Source of the DNA: Pleurocapsa sp. CCALA 161
Lineage (GTDB): Bacteria; Cyanobacteriota; Cyanobacteriia; Cyanobacteriales; Xenococcaceae
Direction of reading: 5' to 3'
DNA: 64,000 nucleotides
Assembly (NCBI RefSeq): GCF_003003995.1
Contig: NZ_PVWF01000006.1
Location: 1-64,000, forward strand
The translations under genes and the position numbers were made by a program. The notes under the pieces are model-generated. The model ran no database searches. It saw only the letters and a list, made by a program, of their open reading frames with translations, and was not told the DNA's origin. Positions 25,253 through 33,285 of the stretch are shown one piece after another. Numbering within the stretch: the stretch's first letter is position 1; every line of letters starts with the position of its first letter.

Positions 25253-25324
25253 ACTACCTACTACCTACTACCTACTACCTACTACCTATTTGCGAAGCTT
25301 ATCCTTTAGGACTACCTACTACTT
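25253..25324 (+). repeat. ACTACCT heptamer array, interrupted by a small palindrome
   Basis: Five perfect ACTACCT units (25253-25287) are followed by a 23-base block with TTGCGAAGCTTATCCTTTAG (25288-25310), then another ACTACCT and an ACTACTT unit. The stop codon of the methyltransferase (TAG on the minus strand at 25319-25321) lies within the last unit. The TATCCTTTAGG part is shared with the tandem repeat at 15157. Confidence 0.85.
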
Positions 25325-26302
25325 TATGACTGCCTCATGGTCGACTGATTGTCGCTCTAAAATTAGATTTACTTTAGTGGCGCGAAACATTCCAAAACGA
25401 CACAACCCAGCACCAAAAGCCAACCGCATCAGTAACAGAGTAGGAACTTCTCGCAAAGACTTAATTAAGCCCGAAAAGCCAAATAAAATTAGTCCTTTTG
25501 GTTTAACAACACCCTGCCAAATAGAATCGATCCAGGAAGGAAGAGTTGCTTGAGTCCAATCATCAGTAATGACTTCTCCCTCAACTAAACCTGTCTCTAT
25601 TAATAGTTCAGAAAAGCCTTCAATACTCGCAAAAGCTGGATGCGACCACTGATCTAATAATTGTCTCATTACGGGTTTTTCCCAGAAATTTAGCGGTATA
25701 GTGCGATCGTCCCGTTGATTCCAGTCTGCAACCACTAAAATACCTCCAGGCTTTAATACCCGTAATAATTCCCTGGCAAAAACTGCTTTATCGGGCATAT
25801 GAGGCCCAGCTTCCACTGACCACACTACGTCAAAACTAGCATCAGGAAAAGAAAGAGCCATAGCATCATCTACCTGAAATTGAGCGTTAACTCCTGGGGG
25901 AGTTAATTCTTGGGCGCGTTTAACCTGTTGAGGACTAATCGTAACTCCCGTAACGTCAAAGTTATAGTCTTTTGCCAGAATACGACTACTGCCACCAATA
26001 CCGCAACCCACATCTAATAAAGTTGTGCCAGCAGGTAGATTTGCTAAACCACCCCAACGCACCATTTCATGGACAAAATCATATTTAGCCTGGTTAAAGT
26101 TTCTAGACTTAGGCGGTGTGCCGTAATGTCCTAAGTGAATATGTTCACCCCAGTAGAATTCTAAGATCCCGTCTTCTGTCCACTCATCATAGGAATTGGC
26201 GACAGAATCGGCAGATTCGTAGTTACGAGGGGTCAGTAGATAGATGATAATGCCTACTACTAAAGCAAGGGCTATCAACGCAAGAATGTAAAATAAGCTC
26301 AT
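25319..26302 (-). CDS. 2-methyl-6-phytylbenzoquinone (MPBQ/MSBQ) methyltransferase
   Basis: SAM-dependent methyltransferase that makes 2,3-dimethyl-phytylbenzoquinone in tocopherol synthesis. The sequence closely follows Synechocystis Slr0418 as I know it: an N-terminal membrane anchor (about 3-22), SADSVANSYDEWTEDGILEF, YWGEHIHLGHYG, SAM motif LLDVGCGIGGSSRILA near residue 98, DDAMALSFPDASFDVVWS, HMPDKAVFARELLRVLKPGG and a C-terminal MRLAFGAGLCRFGMF. It is membrane bound, probably thylakoid or envelope. No other tocopherol gene is adjacent. The final residues and stop codon run into a heptamer array. Confidence 0.94.
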   Translation of the reverse strand: MSLFYILALIALALVVGIIIYLLTPRNYESADSVANSYDEWTEDGILEFYWGEHIHLGHYGTPPKSRNFNQAKYDFVHEMVRWGGLANLPAGTTLLDVGCGIGGSSRILAKDYNFDVTGVTISPQQVKRAQELTPPGVNAQFQVDDAMALSFPDASFDVVWSVEAGPHMPDKAVFARELLRVLKPGGILVVADWNQRDDRTIPLNFWEKPVMRQLLDQWSHPAFASIEGFSELLIETGLVEGEVITDDWTQATLPSWIDSIWQGVVKPKGLILFGFSGLIKSLREVPTLLLMRLAFGAGLCRFGMFRATKVNLILERQSVDHEAVIK

Positions 26303-26487
26303 TAAAAATGAATATTGAATACTTAATATATCGTTACAGGTTTTTAATATAGCAATATTTTACTAGTCTCAAACGAGAGTAGAAGTTAGAAATATTCTTC
26401 AAGACTGAAGCATATTTGCCGATTATTACTCACAATAATAATCACAATGTAGATAGATAGATCAAGTAAATAAGGGAGAGGGGCAAG

Positions 26488-27243
26488 ATGGTATCTAATT
26501 CAGACAAGATTTTAGTTGCTGGTGCTACTGGGGGAGTGGGGCAATTAGTAGTTGCGAAGCTGCTGGCAAAAGATCTCAGTGTTCGAGCTTTAAGTAGAAC
26601 AAAATCGAAAGCAGAATCGATGTTCGATCGACGAGTTGAAATTATCGAAGGGGATATTCGTCATGCTAATACTTTGGCAAGGGTTACCAATGGTGTTAGC
26701 TATATTATTTGCTGTACGGGGACAACTGCATTTCCTTCCCTCAGATGGGATTTTGCTAATCTGTTTCAACCTGCCAATAGTCCCGCAGCGGTAGATGCAG
26801 AAGGAGTTAAAAACTTAGTCGCTGCTGCACCTCAAGATTTAAAACGGTTTGTGTTTGTTTCTTCCTGTGGCGTATTGCGTAAAGATGAGTTTCCCTATAA
26901 CATCCTCAATGCTTTCGGTGTTTTGGATGCCAAATTAAAAGGAGAAGAAGCGATCGCTTCTGCTGGTTTACCCTACACGATTATCCGCCCTGCCAGACTC
27001 ATTGATGGCCCTTATACTTCCTATGACCTAAATACTCTCTTACGAGCTAAAACCGATGGACAAAAAGCCGTGAAAATTGCTTCAGGCGATCGCTTTAATG
27101 GCGAAACTAGTCGTATCGATGTCGCTAATGCCTGTGTTGAAGCTTTGTTTAACGACAGGACTATTAACAGGGATTTCTCAATTATTAATTCAGGAGATAG
27201 AGAGCATCCAACTCAATGGTCGGAGCTTTTTGCCATACTTTAA
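26488..27243 (+). CDS. NAD(P)-binding SDR/NmrA-like protein
   Basis: An atypical short-chain dehydrogenase of 251 residues. The nucleotide-binding motif is ILVAGATGGVGQLVVAKLL (GxxGxxG near residue 11-17). DIRHANTL, YIICCTGTTAF, RFVFVSSCGVLR and YTIIRPARLIDGPY are typical of NmrA/Ycf39-like proteins that often lack catalytic Tyr-Lys and act as chaperones or sensors. A strong ribosome binding site (AGGGAGAGGGG) precedes the ATG. Function is unknown; related cyanobacterial proteins take part in photosystem assembly or pigment metabolism. Confidence 0.82.
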   Translation: MVSNSDKILVAGATGGVGQLVVAKLLAKDLSVRALSRTKSKAESMFDRRVEIIEGDIRHANTLARVTNGVSYIICCTGTTAFPSLRWDFANLFQPANSPAAVDAEGVKNLVAAAPQDLKRFVFVSSCGVLRKDEFPYNILNAFGVLDAKLKGEEAIASAGLPYTIIRPARLIDGPYTSYDLNTLLRAKTDGQKAVKIASGDRFNGETSRIDVANACVEALFNDRTINRDFSIINSGDREHPTQWSELFAIL

Positions 27244-27268
27244 ACTGATCCCAAATTTGGTTGGCAGT

Positions 27269-27664
27269 TTACCTAGAAAACTCTTGAAGTAGCATGATTG
27301 CTTCAGAAGTACGTGCGACGGGGATAAACAAATGATCGTGATAATAAGCTGAAATAGGATTAACACTGATATCGTGTTCGGCTAATTTACTAGTAATAGC
27401 AGCGAGAAAACCAACTGCTTCTAAACTGGAGTGGATCGAAAGAGTAATCATCGAAAAGATTGAGGAATAAGACAAATTGGCTGCATCAGCCTGTTCTCGT
27501 TCCAGAATTAGCGTTATTCCCTCACTTTCTCGAAATTGACCTAGAGGATTAAGTTGAGAATAACGATTGTCTTGATCGCCTAGGCAGGAAAAAACATATT
27601 CCCCTGGGGAAAGGATTGGCTGCATACATTGCAACAATTTACTGAGGCTGGTTTCTCCTGACAT
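27269..27664 (-). CDS. ACT-domain protein
   Basis: A 131-residue protein with an ACT-type regulatory fold; the C-terminal half (FSMITLSIHSSLEAVGFLAAITSKLAEHDISVNPISAYYHDHLFIP) has the usual beta-alpha-beta pattern for amino acid binding. The N-terminal half resembles the ACT_3/DUF2241 family (LQCMQPILSPGEYVFSCL). It is a stand-alone ACT protein, convergent with the SDR gene and divergent from sbpA. Ligand is unknown. Confidence 0.78.
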   Translation of the reverse strand: MSGETSLSKLLQCMQPILSPGEYVFSCLGDQDNRYSQLNPLGQFRESEGITLILEREQADAANLSYSSIFSMITLSIHSSLEAVGFLAAITSKLAEHDISVNPISAYYHDHLFIPVARTSEAIMLLQEFSR

Positions 27665-27714
27665 TGGTCTAGTTTCTAATTTAATTCTTACCTAATTTTT
27701 TTATTTTATTTTAG

Positions 27715-27763
27715 ACGATCGCCACCCAGGTAATTTTGTTTACAGGGCGATCGTTTATTTTTT
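27715..27763 (+). promoter_or_regulatory. Hairpin with T-tract in the sbpA leader region
   Basis: ACGATCGCC (27715-27723) and GGCGATCGT (27746-27754) form a perfect 9-base stem with a 22-base loop, and a run TTTATTTTTT follows at 27754-27763. This looks like a factor-independent terminator or attenuator, yet lies between the divergent starts of the ACT gene and sbpA, about 100 bases before the sbpA ATG. It might stop a short transcript. The arms are HIP1-like, so chance use of this repeat is also possible. Confidence 0.4.
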
Positions 27764-27865
27764 AGGCTTTTTTTTGCTTTCATCAGAAAAAACATTTTAA
27801 AATGTATTGCAATTCATTTTAAATTCAATTAAGATTGAAGTTCAAATAAAGGAAGTTGTAAATTA

Positions 27866-28924
27866 ATGCTTAAAAGTAAACATTTTATCGGTTGGATGAT
27901 AGCAGGATTTATCGCTAGTGGCGCGATCGCTAGTTGTTCTAACCAAGGTGAAGCTAGTAAAAATAGCCAGGCACAAGCCCAGCAACCAAAAGAAGTCCAG
28001 CTAACTTTAGTTTCTTATGCAGTTACTCAAAGTGCTTATGAAAAAATTATTCCTAAGTTTACCGAACAGTGGAAAGCTAAAACTGGACAAGATGTAATTT
28101 TCGAGCAGAGTTATGGCGGTTCTGGTTCGCAAACTCGTGCTGTTATTGATGGTTTAGAAGCAGATGTCGTTGCCTTGGCATTAGCTTTAGATACCAAGCA
28201 AATTGAAGAAGCAGGATTAATCGAACCAAACTGGGAACAAGAATTACCTAATGAATCGATCGTGCATAAATCGGTAGCAGCTCTAGTCAAACGCGACGAT
28301 AGCGTTAAAGTAGCCAAATGGTCGGATTTAACCGATGAAAATATCGAAGTAATTACCGCTAACCCGAAAACTTCAGGTGGTGCGAGATGGAATTATTTAG
28401 CTCTCTGGGGTGCTATGACCCAGGCAGGCAACAGCGAACAAGAGGCACAAGCCTATGTCGAAAAAGTATTTGCCAACGTTCCTATCTTACCCAAAGATGC
28501 TCGCGAATCGAGTGATGTTTTTTATCAACAAGGGCAGGGTGATGTCTTAATTAATTACGAAAACGAAGTTTTACTAGCTAAACAACAAGGGGAAGATATT
28601 CCTTACGTAGTTCCTACTGATTACAACATCTCGATTGATAATCCAGTAGCGGTAGTGGATGCCAATGTTGACAAACGCGGTACGAGAGAAGTTGCCGAAG
28701 CTTTTACGAAATTTCTGTTTACTCCAGAAGCCCAACGGGAATTTGCCCAAGCTGGTTTTCGTCCTGTCGATTCGACTGTTAGCCAAGAATTTGCCGAACA
28801 ATATCCCACCATTAAAAACCTCTTTACTGTCAAAGATTTGGGTGGTTGGACTGAAATTCAAGCAAAATTTTTTGATAGTGGTGCAGAGTTCGACAAAATG
28901 ATGACCAAAATCAGCCAAAAATAA
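27866..28924 (+). CDS. sbpA: Sulfate ABC transporter substrate-binding lipoprotein
   Basis: Periplasmic sulfate-binding component. A lipobox AIASC with Cys24 is at the end of the signal sequence, followed by a Gln/Ala-rich linker. The mature protein (352 residues in all) has the sulfate-binding family blocks LTLVSYAVTQSAYEKI, FEQSYGGSGSQTRAV, DVVALALALDTKQI, and NPKTSGGARWNYLALWGA, all typical of SbpA/CysP. A ribosome binding site AAGGAAG precedes the ATG. It is the first gene of the sulfate operon. Confidence 0.96.
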   Translation: MLKSKHFIGWMIAGFIASGAIASCSNQGEASKNSQAQAQQPKEVQLTLVSYAVTQSAYEKIIPKFTEQWKAKTGQDVIFEQSYGGSGSQTRAVIDGLEADVVALALALDTKQIEEAGLIEPNWEQELPNESIVHKSVAALVKRDDSVKVAKWSDLTDENIEVITANPKTSGGARWNYLALWGAMTQAGNSEQEAQAYVEKVFANVPILPKDARESSDVFYQQGQGDVLINYENEVLLAKQQGEDIPYVVPTDYNISIDNPVAVVDANVDKRGTREVAEAFTKFLFTPEAQREFAQAGFRPVDSTVSQEFAEQYPTIKNLFTVKDLGGWTEIQAKFFDSGAEFDKMMTKISQK

Positions 28925-28982
28925 TTCTCAGCAAGCTCTTAGCTTTTGGCCTTGATCTATACAAAATATTTAGGTGTAACTA

Positions 28983-29309
28983 ATGGCACAAAAATTGACG
29001 CTACAAGACTACCGTAACCAAATCAAACTTTTCAAAATCAAATTAGCTTTGAAAACGCCTCAGAATTTTGCGCCGATCGCGTTGTCAAATATAGCCAAGG
29101 TTATGACTGTAGATTTAAAGATTATTTCCAAACTGCCAGGAATTAATTGCGATCGCGAAGCGTACCCAGAGGGCTTGCACTCGAATGGGTGTAATCGCTT
29201 TGACTGGTATTTGGTGGAAGCTTTCGGAACATTTGACGATTTATCTTTGACTATTGCTTGCTGGCAAGATCTTGGAGTCAAAAAATATTTGGCAATCTCA
29301 TCTCAGTAA
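28983..29309 (+). CDS. Small protein in the sulfate operon, with an in-frame repeat insert
   Basis: I do not recognise a named family for this 108-residue protein. It lies between sbpA and cysT, in the same direction, and looks soluble: NQIKLFKIKLALKTP at the N-terminus and WYLVEAFGTFDDLSLTIACW near the C-terminus. Residues about 56-72 (CDREAYPEGLHSNGCNR) are encoded by a HIP1 palindromic insert at 29149-29198. Removing it would join LPGINC-like sequence directly to the conserved-looking FDWYLVEAF part. Its operon position suggests a role in sulfate uptake or its control. Confidence 0.65.
   Translation: MAQKLTLQDYRNQIKLFKIKLALKTPQNFAPIALSNIAKVMTVDLKIISKLPGINCDREAYPEGLHSNGCNRFDWYLVEAFGTFDDLSLTIACWQDLGVKKYLAISSQ
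29149..29198 (+). repeat. HIP1-containing palindromic insert in the sulfate-operon ORF
   Basis: Begins GCGATCGCGAAGCGTACCC and ends GTAATCGC, 50 bases. It shares the first 19 bases with the insert in the kinase gene at 22011. Contains CCC/GGG and CACTCGAATGGGTG palindromic pieces. It keeps the reading frame. Confidence 0.75.
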
Positions 29310-29418
29310 ACGAGCTTCGCTCAAAACGCGACTCTATGAAGCTTTATATTTAAAAGCCACCCTAGCTATAAGCGCTTCAGCAAAGCTTTTCAAGGTAATT
29401 TTGTAGATCGATCACACA

Positions 29419-30279
29419 ATGACTAGTTTTATTTCTCATCTCGAAACACAATTAAGACGCAAGCCTCAGCAAACTAACTCAACCAGAATTTCCCTTCCTT
29501 GGGTAATAACCATTGGCTATTTAAGTTTAATCTTACTCTTGCCTTTGGCAGCTTTAATTACCAAGTCTTTAACTCTTGGTATGGGGGAGTTCTGGCAAGC
29601 TGCCACTGCTCCAATTGCCCTGTCTGCTTATGAAGTTACCTTTGTCACTGCTTTAGCTGCGGGGATCATTAACGGTATTATGGGCACTCTGGTTGCCTGG
29701 ATTTTGGTTCGCTACCAGTTTCCTGGTAAAAAAATTGTCGATGCGGTGATCGATATTCCCTTTGCCGTACCTACTTCTGTAGCAGGTTTGGTTTTAGCAA
29801 CTATCTATAGTGATAATGGCTGGATTGGTCAACTATTTACACCTTTTGGCATCAAAATTGCTTTTACCAGACTGGGGGTGTTTGTGGCAATGCTGTTTAT
29901 TTCTTTACCTTTTATTGTCCGAACCGTGCAGCCAGTATTACTAGAACTCGAACCAGAAATCGAACAAGCAGCTTGGTCTTTAGGTGCTTCAGAATCCCAG
30001 ACGTTTTGGCGCGTTATTTTACCGCCAGTAATTCCAGCAATTTTAACGGGAGTGGCCTTGGGTTTTTCTAGAGCGGTAGGGGAATATGGTTCGGTAGTCA
30101 TAGTGGCATCGAGCATTCCTTTTCGAGACTTAATTGCTCCTGTTTTAGTGTTCCAAAAATTAGAACAATATGACTACAACGGAGCAACGGTAATTGGTAC
30201 GGTGCTGCTATTAGTTTCATTAGTACTTTTGCTGCTCATCAATTTTTTACAACAGTGGAGTCGTCGTTATGCTGACTAA
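29419..30279 (+). CDS. cysT: Sulfate ABC transporter permease CysT
   Basis: First permease of the sulfate/thiosulfate importer. 286 residues with six predicted helices; family motifs are LPWVITIGYLSLILLLPLAALI at the start, DIPFAVPTSVAGLVLATIY near residue 112, and the EAA-like loop EQAAWSLGASESQTFWRVILPPVIPAILTGVALGFSRAVGEYGSVV that contacts CysA. The end overlaps cysW by 11 bases, which suggests translational coupling. Confidence 0.96.
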   Translation: MTSFISHLETQLRRKPQQTNSTRISLPWVITIGYLSLILLLPLAALITKSLTLGMGEFWQAATAPIALSAYEVTFVTALAAGIINGIMGTLVAWILVRYQFPGKKIVDAVIDIPFAVPTSVAGLVLATIYSDNGWIGQLFTPFGIKIAFTRLGVFVAMLFISLPFIVRTVQPVLLELEPEIEQAAWSLGASESQTFWRVILPPVIPAILTGVALGFSRAVGEYGSVVIVASSIPFRDLIAPVLVFQKLEQYDYNGATVIGTVLLLVSLVLLLLINFLQQWSRRYAD

Positions 30280-31072
30280 ACCAAAAATATCAGCAATCTT
30301 ATTGTTGATCGCCTTAATTTATTTATCACTGTTGTTATTCTTGCCAGCGATCGCCATTTTTTATGAAGCTTTTCATCAGGGTATTAATGTCTTTTTGACC
30401 TCGATCGATCAACGAAATTTCTGGCAAGCTACTATATTGACTCTAATCGTTACGGCGATTACCGTTCCCCTCAATACTATTTTTGGTCTTTGTGCTGCCT
30501 GGGTAATTGGTCGCAATCAGTTTCGCGGTCGTACTTTATTACTTAGTATTATCGATCTGCCATTTTCGATTTCTCCCGTTGTCGCTGGTTTAGCCATCGT
30601 TTTGCTTTATGGTAAAAATGGCTGGTTGGGTGGTTTACTGGCAAGTTTAAATATTCAAATCTTGTTCGCTACCCCAGCAATTGTCTTGGCGACTGCTTTT
30701 GTGACCATGCCTTTTGTTGCTCGCGAAGTCATTCCCGTCCTCGAAGAAATTGGCGAAGAACAAGAAACCGCAGCCCGCACTTTGGGGGCGAATGATTGGC
30801 AGGTTTTTTACCGCGTTACTTTACCCAATATTCGCTGGGGTTTACTGTACGGCATTTTGCTAACTAATGCCAGAGCATTGGGTGAATTTGGCGCAGTGGC
30901 AGTAGTATCTGGCAGTATTGTGGGCAGAACAGCTACTCTACCGATTTTTGTTGAACAAGCTTATAAAAACTATCAGGCAGAAGCTGCTTTTGGTTCAGCA
31001 GCAATTTTAGCTTCAATAGCTGCCTTAACCTTAATTTTCAAAGAAATACTCGAACAGAAAACCCGCCATTAA
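30269..31072 (+). CDS. cysW: Sulfate ABC transporter permease CysW
   Basis: Second permease of the importer, 267 residues with six predicted helices. It has [20 protein letters not shown] near residue 105 and the coupling loop [47 protein letters not shown]. It starts inside the end of cysT (11-base overlap) and is followed after 26 bases by cysA. Together with CysT it forms the transmembrane channel. Confidence 0.96.
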   Translation: MLTKPKISAILLLIALIYLSLLLFLPAIAIFYEAFHQGINVFLTSIDQRNFWQATILTLIVTAITVPLNTIFGLCAAWVIGRNQFRGRTLLLSIIDLPFSISPVVAGLAIVLLYGKNGWLGGLLASLNIQILFATPAIVLATAFVTMPFVAREVIPVLEEIGEEQETAARTLGANDWQVFYRVTLPNIRWGLLYGILLTNARALGEFGAVAVVSGSIVGRTATLPIFVEQAYKNYQAEAAFGSAAILASIAALTLIFKEILEQKTRH

Positions 31073-31098
31073 CATTTATCACTCAGCAACTAATTATT

Positions 31099-32154
31099 AT
31101 GAGTATCACAATCTCTCAAGTATCCAAAAAATTCGGTAACTTTCAGGCTTTAGATAACATCGATTTAGATGTCCAACCTGGAACTTTGGTTGCTTTACTC
31201 GGTCCTTCTGGTTCAGGCAAATCTACTTTACTCCGAACTGTCGCTGGCTTAGAAACTCCCGATCAAGGCAGAGTTAGGATTAATAATCGCGACACTACTA
31301 ATCTGGATATCCGCAAACGCAATATTGGTTTTGTTTTTCAGCACTATGCTTTATTTAAACATCTCACAGTTAGAGAAAATATTTCCTTTGGGCTAGATAT
31401 TCGTAAAAAACCGCGTCAAGTAATCAAGCAAAGAGTCAAAGAACTATTAGAATTAATTCAGCTTGAAGGTTTTGGCGATCGCTATCCGAATCAGCTTTCT
31501 GGTGGACAAAGACAGCGAGTTGCCCTTGCCCGTGCTTTAGCAGTTCAGCCAGAAGTTTTACTCCTCGATGAACCTTTTGGGGCATTAGATGCCAAAGTTA
31601 GACAAGAATTACGCGACTGGCTGCGTCGTCTCCACGATGAGGTACATTTAACCAGTATTTTTGTCACCCACGATCGCGAAGAAGCAATGGCTGTAGCCGA
31701 CAAAATTGTGGTAATGAACCAGGGCAAAATCGAGCAAGTTGGCACGCCCGCAGAAGTCTATGAGCATCCTGCAAATCCCTTTGTGATGAGCTTTGTCGGC
31801 GAAGTAAATGTTCTACTACACACTAGCCCAATCTTCGATCATGCTCATCGAGCTAATCCTGCCACACGCTTTTTTGTTCGTCCTCACGATTTTGAAGTTT
31901 TTACAACTCCCCAAGGAGATAGTGTCTTGGCAAAAGTTAAACGAATCATTCATTTAGGTTGGCAAGTTCAATTAGAATTAACTTTAGGCGATCGCTCTTC
32001 CCTCATAGTTCATTTAAACCGAGAAGAATTTGTCCGCCTTGACTTGAAAACAGAACAAAATGTGTATCTCGAACCTCGTCAAATTAAATGCTTTGAGCAA
32101 GTTAAGCAAGATTTATTTAACTCGCCAGCTGATCATCATCAATTAGCGAGTTAG
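31099..32154 (+). CDS. cysA: Sulfate ABC transporter ATP-binding protein CysA
   Basis: ATPase of the sulfate importer, 351 residues. Walker [10 protein letters not shown] is at 35-43, Q-loop [14 protein letters not shown], signature [16 protein letters not shown], Walker [17 protein letters not shown] and switch FVTHDREEA. The C-terminal TOBE-like domain (about 240-351) is normal for CysA. It is the last gene of the sulfate operon; 18 bases later a DUF202 gene begins on the same strand and may be read with it. Confidence 0.97.
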   Translation: MSITISQVSKKFGNFQALDNIDLDVQPGTLVALLGPSGSGKSTLLRTVAGLETPDQGRVRINNRDTTNLDIRKRNIGFVFQHYALFKHLTVRENISFGLDIRKKPRQVIKQRVKELLELIQLEGFGDRYPNQLSGGQRQRVALARALAVQPEVLLLDEPFGALDAKVRQELRDWLRRLHDEVHLTSIFVTHDREEAMAVADKIVVMNQGKIEQVGTPAEVYEHPANPFVMSFVGEVNVLLHTSPIFDHAHRANPATRFFVRPHDFEVFTTPQGDSVLAKVKRIIHLGWQVQLELTLGDRSSLIVHLNREEFVRLDLKTEQNVYLEPRQIKCFEQVKQDLFNSPADHHQLAS

Positions 32155-32172
32155 CTTTTTAAGTATGAAAGA

Positions 32173-32478
32173 GTGGGTGGCGTGAATTTTAAAAAATCCC
32201 AACGAAGAAGTTCTTCTCGTGTTAGAGATCATTTAGCCAATGAGCGTACTTATTTAGCATGGATGCGAACAGCAATAGCTTTAATGGGCTTTGGTGTCGT
32301 TATTGTCCGCCTCCGCCTGTTAAATCCACCTACAACTAATACTCCTGGCAGCAGTTGGAAATTGGGCTTAATCTTTTCTTTAGTCGGACTTGCGACAGTA
32401 ATACTTTCAACTTATCACTACTTTGCCCTTCGCCAAGATATAGACGAAGAACGTAGCAGAAATTGCGCGAAGATTTGA
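32173..32478 (+). pseudogene. DUF202 (YidH-like) membrane protein, 3' truncated by an IS remnant
   Basis: The first 85 or so residues are a standard DUF202 protein: RDHLANERTYLAWMRTAIALMGFGVVIVRLRLL with the first helix, then a second helix SWKLGLIFSLVGLATVILSTYHYFALRQDID. Family members continue for about 30 more residues with a third helix; here the frame passes into transposase-like DNA near 32450 and ends SRNCAKI. The gene has thus lost its C-terminal helix and is probably non-functional or altered. The start is GTG at 32173. Confidence 0.75.
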
Positions 32479-32715
32479 TGGCCATGAACAGACAGTAAGA
32501 GCGACAATTCAAAGGTGGTCAAATAAAGGTTTAGTCGGGCTTTGGTCAGATCGAGGAAGAGGCGCAAAACCCAAGTGGAAAAACGAAGATCTTGTGAATA
32601 CATAGAAGCTTGTTTAATTGAAGAGGAGCAAACATATAATAGTGTTCAACTAGCGCGAAAACTTAAACAAGAACGGGCGGTAAATTTGAGTAGCGATCGC
32701 CTTTCATCTGATATG
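32453..32715 (+). pseudogene. IS630-family transposase remnant (frameshifted N-terminal part)
   Basis: From 32453 the frame reads VAEIARRFDGHEQTVRATIQ, then RWSNKGLVGLWSDRGRGAKPKWKNEDL, the helix-turn-helix and GRGAKPKW linker of IS630-type transposases, to a TAG at 32603. After a frameshift near 32598 the similarity continues in another frame as IEACLIEEEQTYNSVQLARKL and VNLSSDRL. It fades by about 32715. The DDE catalytic part is missing. It is a decayed fragment that interrupts the DUF202 gene. Confidence 0.75.
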
Positions 32716-32810
32716 TTACAAAAAAGCGATCGCTTTATGCTTAATTTTTTAATTCTGCTTTTCACGCATAAAATAATAGATAAAGGTTGTTAAATAAAAC
32801 AAACTAAGGA

Positions 32811-33029
32811 ATGGAAAAAATTATTAATTTGCACATCGAGAAACTTCCAGAAGGTTATTATTTAGCAACGACAGATGACCTTCAAGGACTTGTTGTTCAG
32901 GGTAAAACCATTGCCGAAACTCTAGAAATTGCTCGCGACGTTGCTCACAAGCTAATTGAATCCCAGGTAAATATAACCCTTAATCCTGTTGCAGATTCTT
33001 TTGACTATCCCTTGGTGATTGGTCAGTGA
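32811..33029 (+). CDS. HicB-like/DUF1902 small protein, without a HicA partner
   Basis: A 72-residue protein with the pattern of HicB antitoxin-like domains: INLHIEKLPEGYYLATTDDLQGLVVQGKTIAETLEIARD, then VAHKLIE. HicB partners the mRNA interferase HicA, yet no HicA-like frame (about 60-80 residues with a GSH motif) follows or precedes it. It may be a solitary DUF1902 protein or a relict antitoxin. A small inverted repeat (TTAGGAA 33057-33063 / TTCCTAA 33071-33077) follows. Confidence 0.68.
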   Translation: MEKIINLHIEKLPEGYYLATTDDLQGLVVQGKTIAETLEIARDVAHKLIESQVNITLNPVADSFDYPLVIGQ

Positions 33030-33056
33030 TTAGTTATGGGAATGATTATCACTATC

Positions 33057-33077
33057 TTAGGAATTTCAAGTTCCTAA
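33057..33077 (+). terminator. Weak hairpin after the HicB-like gene
   Basis: TTAGGAA and TTCCTAA, 7 bases each with a 7-base loop, about 30 bases past the stop codon, and a T-rich stretch follows after 10 bases. Weak terminator candidate. Confidence 0.35.
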
Positions 33078-33173
33078 AAACCCAATTTTTTTGTAATCAG
33101 ATTGAATTTTGCTCAATTTTTGCTCTTTGCAAGTTGCTTTTCTTGCAGTAATAATATTGATGCGATCGCCTTG

Positions 33174-33202
33174 ATCGGTATGGGCAAGACTAAAATACCG
33201 AT
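33174..33202. repeat. 8-base inverted repeat in the leuA upstream region
   Basis: ATCGGTAT (33174-33181) and ATACCGAT (33195-33202) with a 13-base loop, about 85 bases before the leuA start. Could be an operator or simple hairpin. No leader peptide with leucine codons was seen. Confidence 0.35.
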
Positions 33203-33285
33203 AATTCTACTTATTCGGCGTTCATCCTCTGGGACAAATCGCCTATAATTTTTAATATTGCAAATTCTCCCAAAGTATTTGGACT

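Noticed and set aside
32542-32793. An 83-codon open frame
   Set aside because: It is part of the decayed IS630 transposase, read out of frame at its start, followed by unrelated sequence.
32811-33029. Active toxin-antitoxin module
   Set aside because: No toxin gene is present; only an antitoxin-like domain.
33030-33100. HicA-like partner after the HicB-like gene
   Set aside because: The frame after an ATG at about 33036 ends after some 13 codons and has no GSH motif.
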